From assembly GCA_903927495.1 (NCBI GenBank), contig CAIYNH010000526.1:1-5610 (forward strand): a stretch of 5,610 bases of DNA. Direction: 5' to 3'. This document shows positions 1 to 4,877 of the stretch, piece by piece. Source of the DNA: an uncultured beta proteobacterium. Its GTDB lineage: Bacteria; Pseudomonadota; Gammaproteobacteria; Burkholderiales; Burkholderiaceae_C. Below the pieces are notes generated by a model. That model searched no databases. It saw only the letters and a list, made by a program, of their open reading frames with translations, and was not told where the DNA came from. Each line of letters begins with the position of its first letter. Position 1 is the first letter of the stretch. Position numbers and translations under genes: made by a program.

Positions 1-117
1 CTGGTGCTGCGCTTTGAAGGACACACGCCCGAGGCCTTGGAACGCATCCAGTCAGCCATGCTGGCACTGCTGCGTACGGTTAAACCAGATGCCGTGTTTG
101 ACGAGGCCGCGCATTGA
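1..117 (+). CDS. Phosphomannomutase/phosphoglucomutase, C-terminal end only (5' end outside window)
   Basis: An open frame enters from the left edge in frame 1 and ends at TGA 115-117, giving 38 residues. It begins LVLRFEGHTPEALERIQ, which matches the end of the AlgC/ManB-type alpha-D-phosphohexomutase family, where LVLRFE followed by a helix closes the C-terminal phosphate-binding domain. Enzymes of this family interconvert hexose 1- and 6-phosphates and supply sugar nucleotides for LPS or exopolysaccharide, which fits the downstream LPS core genes. The catalytic serine and metal-binding domains lie outside the window, so substrate preference (mannose or glucose phosphate) cannot be judged. 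The stop overlaps the waaC start codon by 3 bases within TTGA, which implies co-translation. The family call is fairly secure despite the short fragment. Confidence 0.8.
   Translation: MVLRFEGHTPEALERIQSAMLALLRTVKPDAVFDEAAH
103..106 (+). promoter_or_regulatory. Ribosome binding site supporting the TTG start of waaC
   Basis: GAGG lies 7 nt before TTG 114-116, inside the end of the mutase gene. The next residues, MKILIVKLSSLGDV, are the canonical heptosyltransferase N-terminus. There is no in-frame ATG upstream that would give a better start, so the SD and the conserved N-terminus together fix the TTG start. Confidence 0.6.
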
Positions 118-1136
118 AGATACTGATCGTCAAGCTCTCATCGCTTGGCGACGTGGTACACGCCATGCCGGCGGTGCAAGACATGGTCCGTGCTTTGCCC
201 AAAGCCCAAATTGACTGGGTGGTGGAGCGCGCATTTGCGCCGCTGGTACGGCGCTGCAAAGGCATTAACCGCGTCATTCCCTGCGAACTACGCAGATGGC
301 GCAAAGCCCCGCTGAGCCAGGAAACACGCCAATCCTGGCGAATTTTCAAAGCCGAATTACAACAAGAGCGCTATGACGCAGTGATCGACCTGCAGGGTTT
401 GAGTAAGTCAGCGTTGATTTCCTGGCTGGCGCAATTAAGCACCACGGGCCAGCGTTATGGGTTAGCCAATCAAACTGAAGGCTCAAGTTTTGAGGCCCCG
501 GCACGTTGGGTCGCACACCAGGCCATCACTTTGCCGACACATATTCATGCGCTAATGCGTTCGCGCGACTTGTGTGCGCAGGCGCTCCATTACGCCGTTC
601 CCTTAAATATATCATTTGGGCTTGTAGCCATTGCTGTGAAAGCACCACCAGCTACTATTCATATAGCAAATGAAAATAACCTGAAGGGCTTGGTGGCATT
701 CGTGCATGGCACCTCAAGGGCCGATAAGCAGTGGCCTGTGGCGCACTGGCAGGTTTTGGCGCAACGCCTCAACGCCGCTGGTTATGCCGTGGTCTTGCCA
801 CATGGCAGTGATGTCGAAGAGCAGATGGCGAATCAAATCGCGCAGAATTTGCCTTTCGCTCAGGTTTGGCCACGTTTGACACTCGATACCCTGGCCGATG
901 CGCTTGCCGCATGCACTGGCGTAATTGGGGTGGACAGCGGTATCAGTCATATCGCGGTGGCACTGGATTTGCCGCATGTGCAAATTTACAACTTCGATAC
1001 CGCTTGGCGTACCGGGCCGCTCGCTCCTGGGCGGTCACGCCAGTGCAGTGTGTTTGCACAGGCTGCGCCGTCAGTGGACGCAGTTTGGCAGGCTTGGCTG
1101 AAGGTATTAAGTACCCCGCCCAGCGGGGTGGCGTGA
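114..1136 (+). CDS. waaC: Lipopolysaccharide heptosyltransferase I (WaaC/RfaC)
   Basis: This 340-residue GT9-family glycosyltransferase should transfer L-glycero-D-manno-heptose from ADP-heptose to the first Kdo of Kdo2-lipid A, at the cytoplasmic face of the inner membrane. The N-terminal Rossmann domain starts MKILIVKLSSLGDVVH; Asp13 in SxGD corresponds to the proposed catalytic base in E. coli WaaC. RRWRK (60-64) and AVIDLQGLSKSA (89-100) are WaaC signatures. The C-terminal donor domain carries HGTSRADKQWP (198-208), GSDVEE (231-236) and VDSGISH (273-279), the ADP-heptose site. The start is TTG, supported by GAGG 7 nt upstream. The protein is about 20 residues longer than E. coli WaaC (319, from memory). 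Residues about 165-190, in the linker between the two domains, are encoded by an AT-rich repeat-like segment. The stop overlaps the waaA start by 4 nt. All main motifs are intact, so the protein is probably functional. Confidence 0.95.
   Translation: MKILIVKLSSLGDVVHAMPAVQDMVRALPKAQIDWVVERAFAPLVRRCKGINRVIPCELRRWRKAPLSQETRQSWRIFKAELQQERYDAVIDLQGLSKSALISWLAQLSTTGQRYGLANQTEGSSFEAPARWVAHQAITLPTHIHALMRSRDLCAQALHYAVPLNISFGLVAIAVKAPPATIHIANENNLKGLVAFVHGTSRADKQWPVAHWQVLAQRLNAAGYAVVLPHGSDVEEQMANQIAQNLPFAQVWPRLTLDTLADALAACTGVIGVDSGISHIAVALDLPHVQIYNFDTAWRTGPLAPGRSRQCSVFAQAAPSVDAVWQAWLKVLSTPPSGVA
625..671 (+). repeat. Degenerate short interspersed repeat-like segment, copy A, in frame inside waaC
   Basis: This 47-base core matches the segment at 1908-1954 in waaA at 30 of 47 positions without gaps, in the same orientation. 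Shared blocks include TAGC, CTG, AAAGCA, AGCTA and ATAG-AAAT. The surrounding 80 bases (601-680) are 36% GC by my count, against 65% for 721-780. It encodes WaaC residues 171-186 (VAIAVKAPPATIHIAN), between the two Rossmann domains. From memory, it resembles a small palindromic repeat (ctagcgctt...aagcgctag with an agctatt flank) scattered through Comamonadaceae genomes. The palindrome is decayed here. Chance similarity between AT-rich linkers is not excluded. Confidence 0.5.
1113..1129 (+). promoter_or_regulatory. GC-rich hairpin at the waaC end covering the waaA Shine-Dalgarno region
   Basis: ACCCCGC (1113-1119) and GCGGGGT (1123-1129) form a perfect 7-bp stem with a CCA loop. The 3' arm contains the GGGG that is the best SD-like sequence for waaA and ends 3 nt before GTG 1133. 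No U-run follows, so it is not an intrinsic terminator. Ribosomes finishing waaC would melt it, which would make waaA translation depend on waaC translation. The structure is directly visible; the role is inferred. Confidence 0.4.
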
Positions 1137-2503
1137 TCGTGACGCGTTGGCTGTACTCCTGGCTCATGCTGTTGGCGCAACCCCTGCTGCGCCGCAAGCT
1201 CAGACACCGGGGAAAACAGGAGCCTGGATATCTGCTGCATATTGATGAGCGTTTTGGTCGTTACGAAGATTCCGTACCCGTTTGGACAGGTGTCACGGTC
1301 TGGATTCATGCGGTCTCGCTGGGTGAAACACGGGCTGCAGGGGCCCTGGTTGTGGCGCTGCGCCAGAGCATTCCACAGATGCGATTGCTGTTGACGCACG
1401 GCACTGCCACGGGCCGGGCTGAAGGTGCCAAACTGCTATTGCCGGGCGATCTACAAGTTTGGCAACCCTGGGATACAGCGTCTGCCGTGCTGAGGTTTTT
1501 TGATCACTTCAAGCCCGGCATCGGTATCCTGATGGAGACCGAGATTTGGCCTAATATGGTGAGCATTTGCCAATTACGCCGGATTCCACTGGTGCTGGCC
1601 AACGCCCGTATGAGCGAAAAGTCGATGCGTCAGGCGCAGCGCTTGATTTGGCTGTCGCGCCCGGCTTGGGCTGCCATCACCGCAGTGTGGGCACAAACCG
1701 AGGCTGACTCTGAACGCTTGACGCAATTGGGGGCCAAGGTTCAGGGTGTCTTTGGCAATGTGAAATTTGATGCAACACCGAATATGAGTCAACTTGAAAA
1801 AGGTCGCTCCTGGCACCATTCATCTGCAAAACCGGTGGTGATGCTGGCCAGTTCGCGCGAAGGAGAAGAACAGGTGCTGCTCAATACTCTAAAGAAATTA
1901 TTAGCTCTAGCGCTTACTGATAAAGCATTGGTAGCTATTGATTCGATAGTAAATAAAGTTCAATGGCTGATTGTTCCACGTCATCCGCAGCGCTTTGATG
2001 AGGTTGCTGGGTTAATTCAGGCCAACGGTTTTTCAGTTGCGCGAAGAAGCGTCTGGGGTGATCAGGCACCCATTGTCGACGCATCAAATGGCGATCAACG
2101 GAACTGCACCACACTTTGGCTGGGCGACTCGCTGGGTGAAATGGCGCTGTACTACGGTTTGGCTGAAGTTGCCCTGCTAGGGGGGAGTTACGAGCCTTTG
2201 GGAGGACAGAATCTGATCGAGGCTGCTGCTTGTGGCTGCCCGGTTGTGATGGGACAGCACACTTTCAATTTTGCCGAGGCCGCCGAACAAGCGCAAAAGG
2301 CAGGCGCAGCCCTGCGTGTGGCTGATATGTTCCAAGGGGTCAATATGGCTGTCTCATTGGCGCTGAATGCTACTGCCCAGGCTGACATGGCACAGCGCGC
2401 GATGCAGTTTGCTCAAACCAACCGGGGGGCAGTCGCAAAGACGGTGAGCGCGGTGCTGGAGTTACTTGGCCAACAAAGCATTGATGGCGCTCAGGTCATC
2501 TGA
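1133..2503 (+). CDS. waaA: 3-deoxy-D-manno-octulosonic acid (Kdo) transferase (WaaA/KdtA)
   Basis: This 456-residue GT30 enzyme uses CMP-Kdo to add Kdo to the lipid IVA precursor, creating the acceptor for WaaC. The N-terminus (RWLYSWLMLLAQPLL, 5-19) is the usual hydrophobic membrane anchor. Motifs in order: WIHAVSLGE (57-65, with the conserved catalytic Glu65), LLTHGTATGR (86-95), METEIWPN (134-141), VPRHPQRF (281-288), LGDSLGEM (330-337) and GGSYEPLGGQNLIEAAACG (350-368). The GTG at 1133 is chosen because it overlaps the waaC stop (GTGA); the GTG at 1139 would remove two residues and is nearly as plausible. The protein is longer than E. coli KdtA (425, from memory), partly through an AT-rich repeat-like segment at residues 259-274, between the EGEE and PRHP motifs. 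The 3' end overlaps tolC antisense by 42 bp. Whether it adds one or two Kdo residues cannot be told from sequence. Confidence 0.95.
   Translation: MIVTRWLYSWLMLLAQPLLRRKLRHRGKQEPGYLLHIDERFGRYEDSVPVWTGVTVWIHAVSLGETRAAGALVVALRQSIPQMRLLLTHGTATGRAEGAKLLLPGDLQVWQPWDTASAVLRFFDHFKPGIGILMETEIWPNMVSICQLRRIPLVLANARMSEKSMRQAQRLIWLSRPAWAAITAVWAQTEADSERLTQLGAKVQGVFGNVKFDATPNMSQLEKGRSWHHSSAKPVVMLASSREGEEQVLLNTLKKLLALALTDKALVAIDSIVNKVQWLIVPRHPQRFDEVAGLIQANGFSVARRSVWGDQAPIVDASNGDQRNCTTLWLGDSLGEMALYYGLAEVALLGGSYEPLGGQNLIEAAACGCPVVMGQHTFNFAEAAEQAQKAGAALRVADMFQGVNMAVSLALNATAQADMAQRAMQFAQTNRGAVAKTVSAVLELLGQQSIDGAQVI
1908..1954 (+). repeat. Degenerate short interspersed repeat-like segment, copy B, in frame inside waaA
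   Basis: This is the partner of 625-671: 30 of 47 bases match in an ungapped alignment, in the same orientation and the same codon phase. It keeps more of the remembered repeat than copy A, including CTAGCGCTTACTGATAAAGC followed by GTAGCTATT. The local 80 bases (1881-1960) are 30% GC by my count, a sharp dip inside a GC-richer gene. It encodes LALTDKALVAIDSIVN (259-274) of WaaA, in the C-terminal Rossmann domain between EGEE and the conserved PRHP. It probably extends a few bases either side, but I cannot define its ends. Confidence 0.55.
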
Positions 2504-3784
2504 CTTGAGAGTGCCATTTGCTTGACGCAGTTTCAGACTACCCAGCACCACGTCGTAGCGGGCTTTGGCCAGTTTGGCCTTGGTGTCAAACAACAGGCTT
2601 TGTGAATTGAGCACGTCGATGTTAATCCGCACACCCACCTGATACCCCAGCTTGGTCGCATCCAGTGCGCTTTGGCTGGATGCCTCAGCGGCCTCAAGGG
2701 CCTTGACTTGCCCCAGGCCCGACTGCACACCAAAAAATGCCGTGCGGGTGGCTTGGGCAACGCCGCGTCTTGCAGCTTCCAGGTCAGCGCGTGACTTGTC
2801 TTCCAGGGCCAGTGTTTCCTTGATTCGGTTTTGCGTTGCGAAGCCCGCAAACAAAGGCAGGTTGAAGGATAAATTGATGGCTGCCACGTTGGCCCGGTAG
2901 TCACTTGCAACGGTGGCTGCACCGTTGTTGTTGGTCACGTTGTAGCTGCCGATCAAGTCCAGTGTTGGCTTATGTCCAGCTTGAGCTTTTTGGGTCTCGA
3001 GTTGGGCTACTTCAAGCCCCAATTGGGCCTGCTTGATGCTGGGGTGCACCTCTTCAGATTGGCTGACCCAGCGATTCACATCGTCGGGTGCTATGGCGGG
3101 AATTGCTACCGGTAGCAGGATTGGTTTGGGTTCGGCACCAACCTTACCGGTCAGTTGGTCAAGTGCTATTTTTTTGACACGCAGGTCATTTTCGGCGGCA
3201 ATTTCTTGCGCCAGCACCAGGTCGAACCGAGCCTGGGCTTCGCGCGTGTCGGTAATGGTGGCCGTGCCGACCTCAAAGTTGCGTTTGGCGGATGCCAGCT
3301 GTTCGGCAACCGCAGCTTTTTGAGCTTTGACAAAGTTCAGGCTGTCAGCCGAAGCCAGTACCTCAAAGTAAGCCTGGCTAACTCGCACAATCAGGTCCTG
3401 ATCAGCGCTCAATAACTGAGCCTGTGACACTTCGATTGATTTTTTACCTTGCTCGGCACTGGCTGAATTGAATGGCCGATACAGAGGTTGTGACGCACTC
3501 ACGGTGGCGCTTTGGCTGCCGTAGGAGCCACGGTTAAAGGCCGCCGTATCGCTGGAAATATTGGTCCGGTTTGCACCCATCGCCAAACCAACGCTGGGCA
3601 ATACTGCCGCCTGAGCTTGCTCGGCTTTTGCGAGATTGGCTTCATACAAGGCTTTGGCTGACTGGTAACCGGCATCAAAACCGCGCGCCGATTCATACAG
3701 GTCCACCAAACTTTGCGCCCGTACCGGCAAAGTAAAGATTGCCCCGATTGCCAAAGATAAAGGAATAAGACGAATCGTTTTCAT
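2462..3784 (-). CDS. tolC: TolC-family outer-membrane channel (OEP) with signal peptide
   Basis: This 440-residue outer-membrane factor would form the trimeric exit duct for RND efflux or type I secretion. The signal peptide is MKTIRLIPLSLAIGAIFTLP-VRA, with probable cleavage after Ala23. The mature protein starts QSLVDLYESAR, typical of TolC. The two OEP halves are visible as internal repeats: SQPLYRPFNSASAEQGK (98-114) matches NLPLFAGFATQNRIKE (308-323), and FEVGTATITDTREAQARFD (170-188) matches YQVGVRINIDVLNSQSLLFD (381-400). LDQLTG (208-213) is also characteristic. Long helical stretches around 105-210 and 320-420 are the tunnel helices. ATG 3784 is chosen over an in-frame TTG at 3808 because it gives a clean signal peptide. 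The 3' end overlaps waaA tail to tail. It follows the rhodanese gene by 44 nt. Which pump it serves cannot be read from sequence. Confidence 0.92.
   Translation of the reverse strand: MKTIRLIPLSLAIGAIFTLPVRAQSLVDLYESARGFDAGYQSAKALYEANLAKAEQAQAAVLPSVGLAMGANRTNISSDTAAFNRGSYGSQSATVSASQPLYRPFNSASAEQGKKSIEVSQAQLLSADQDLIVRVSQAYFEVLASADSLNFVKAQKAAVAEQLASAKRNFEVGTATITDTREAQARFDLVLAQEIAAENDLRVKKIALDQLTGKVGAEPKPILLPVAIPAIAPDDVNRWVSQSEEVHPSIKQAQLGLEVAQLETQKAQAGHKPTLDLIGSYNVTNNNGAATVASDYRANVAAINLSFNLPLFAGFATQNRIKETLALEDKSRADLEAARRGVAQATRTAFFGVQSGLGQVKALEAAEASSQSALDATKLGYQVGVRINIDVLNSQSLLFDTKAKLAKARYDVVLGSLKLRQANGTLKSDDLSAINALLAK
2484..2517 (+). terminator. Possible terminator-like hairpin at the waaA stop codon
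   Basis: ATGGC (2484-2488) pairs with GCCAT (2513-2517). Inside it CTCAGGTC (2490-2497) pairs with GACTTGAG (2502-2509) around an ATCT loop, with a 1x3 internal loop between the stems. The waaA TGA (2501-2503) is in the hairpin. The one G-T wobble (2494/2505) is tolerated in plus-strand RNA but becomes a C-A mismatch in minus-strand RNA, so the fold favours the waaA transcript. Only TTTGCTT follows, a poor U-tract, so efficient intrinsic termination is doubtful. The inner stem and flanks are also tolC coding sequence. Confidence 0.35.
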
Positions 3785-3791
3785 GAATGAG

Positions 3792-3794
3792 CCT
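3792..3794 (-). promoter_or_regulatory. Weak ribosome binding site for tolC
   Basis: On the minus strand CAGG lies upstream of the ATG, its AGG ending 7 nt before it (forward CCT at 3792-3794). It is short but correctly spaced, and supports ATG 3784 as the start rather than the TTG at 3808. Confidence 0.4.
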
Positions 3795-3828
3795 GAGGTT
3801 ATGGGCAAAAAGGGATGCCGAAAAAATA

Positions 3829-4170
3829 TCAGTAGCGCGGTACGGTGGGATCAAGGTCAATCGACCAGGCATTGATGCCGCCAGCAATATTGGCCACATG
3901 GCGAAAGCCGCGTGATTTTAAGAAAGAGGCCACCTGCATGCTGCGCCCACCGTGATGGCACAGGCAAGCCACAGGTTGGCTGGGGTCGAATTCCGACAAG
4001 CGCGGCGCAATGACCCCCATCGGAATGGTGATCAACTCAAAACCTTCTGCCTTGATGCTTGAGGTGCGCCATTCGGAGGGTTCGCGAACATCAAGAACCA
4101 CAGGCTTGCCATGGCCTTTCACGGAATCAAGCCAGGCTTGCAACTGATCAGGGCGAACTTGAGTGACCAT
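3829..4170 (-). CDS. Single-domain rhodanese-like sulfurtransferase
   Basis: This 113-residue protein is one rhodanese domain of GlpE-like size with no signal peptide, so it should be cytoplasmic. The fold signatures are VVLDVREPSEW (24-34), ITIPMG (47-52), CHHGGRS (71-77) and VANIAGGINAWS (92-103). Cys71 is the expected persulfide-carrying catalytic cysteine, and the six-residue loop CHHGGR has the length typical of sulfur-transferring rhodaneses rather than Cdc25-like phosphatases. Donor and acceptor are unknown. The ATG follows the methyltransferase stop by 4 nt and has no recognisable SD, so translation is probably coupled to the upstream gene. It sits between the methyltransferase and tolC, 44 nt before tolC. 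The domain call is secure; the physiological role is not. Confidence 0.92.
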   Translation of the reverse strand: MVTQVRPDQLQAWLDSVKGHGKPVVLDVREPSEWRTSSIKAEGFELITIPMGVIAPRLSEFDPSQPVACLCHHGGRSMQVASFLKSRGFRHVANIAGGINAWSIDLDPTVPRY

Positions 4171-4174
4171 GGAT

Positions 4175-4837
4175 TTAAAAAGTAAATGAAGTGGCTTGGG
4201 GGAAATTCAGCAGCGCTGGAGCGACGGTTTCCCATTTTGTTTCGGACTTGAACTGCGCTTCGTCGGTACGGGTAATAACGGTTGCAAACATGATGGGCTC
4301 AGTACCGACGATGGCCACCAGTCGTCCGCCGATTTTGAGTTGATCCAGCAGCACTTGCGGCACCTCAGTGACGGAGCCACCCAGCAAAATGACATCAAAG
4401 GGGGCTTCAGCTGCTGCACCCTTGGCACCATCTGCTTGCCGGACTTCAAAGTTGTGAACGCCGGCTTGTTGCAGATTGGCGCGGGCCAGGGCTGCGATTT
4501 CAGGGTTGATTTCAAGCGAGATGACACGTTGCGCCTGACGCGCCAGCATGGCCGTCATAAAGCCCGAGCCGGTACCGATTTCAAGCACTTTGTCAGTCGC
4601 TAGCACCGCTGCGTCCTGCAGCAGGCGCGCCTGCACACGAGGCACCAGCATGTTCTGACCATGGGTCAGTGGAATTTCAATGTCGGCAAAAGCCATGGCC
4701 TTGTAGGTGGATGGCACAAAGTCTTCGCGCTTGACGCTTGACATCAGGTTCAATACAGCTTCGTCCGCCAGATTCCATGGACGGATTTGTTGTTCAATCA
4801 TGTTGAAGCGGGCTTGTTCGACGTTTTGCAGTTTCAT
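4175..4837 (-). CDS. SAM-dependent methyltransferase of the protein-L-isoaspartate O-methyltransferase (PCMT) family, divergent
   Basis: This 220-residue protein has the PCMT architecture: an N-terminal helical cap (ARFNMIEQQIRPW, 9-21; EDFVPSTYKAMAFADIEIPL, 38-57), SAM-binding motif I VLEIGTGSGFMTAMLA (84-99), the acidic post-I strand VISLEINPE (105-113), FDVILLGGSVTEVP (147-160) and IGGRLVAIVG (169-178). Motif I closely resembles Pcm. The substrate-side motif, however, is GQNMLVP (60-66) where classical Pcm has GQTISxP, so repair of isoaspartyl residues is not assured. The start has AGGAG 7 nt upstream. It lies 40 nt after the RND gene and 4 nt before the rhodanese. I recall PCMT-like genes next to tolC in other proteobacteria, which suggests a conserved but unexplained link. 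The family call is strong and the substrate uncertain. Confidence 0.85.
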   Translation of the reverse strand: MKLQNVEQARFNMIEQQIRPWNLADEAVLNLMSSVKREDFVPSTYKAMAFADIEIPLTHGQNMLVPRVQARLLQDAAVLATDKVLEIGTGSGFMTAMLARQAQRVISLEINPEIAALARANLQQAGVHNFEVRQADGAKGAAAEAPFDVILLGGSVTEVPQVLLDQLKIGGRLVAIVGTEPIMFATVITRTDEAQFKSETKWETVAPALLNFPQATSFTF

Positions 4838-4844
4838 CTGGGTA

Positions 4845-4849
4845 CTCCT
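4845..4849 (-). promoter_or_regulatory. Strong ribosome binding site of the PCMT-family gene
   Basis: AGGAG on the minus strand (CTCCT forward) sits 7 nt before ATG 4837. It is the best SD of the minus-strand set and fixes the start. The 40-nt gap upstream contains no clear terminator hairpin. Confidence 0.65.
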
Positions 4850-4877
4850 GGGGGTATGTTAACGGAATTATTTGATT

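Noticed and set aside
866..1132. Upstream extension of the waaA reading frame, open from 866.
   Set aside because: The added residues are low-quality out-of-frame translation of waaC; KdtA homology begins at about 1133-1139.
3164..3177. The 'gtgctatttttttg' stretch in tolC resembles the AT-rich edge of the repeat seen in waaC and waaA.
   Set aside because: On the minus strand it encodes the conserved TolC-family segment VKKIALDQLTG; there is no adjacent palindrome core and no extra protein length.
3785..3828. Gap between rhodanese and tolC examined for a terminator or promoter.
   Set aside because: Only a 4-bp GGCA/TGCC pairing around a T-rich loop; too weak to call, and no recognisable promoter boxes.
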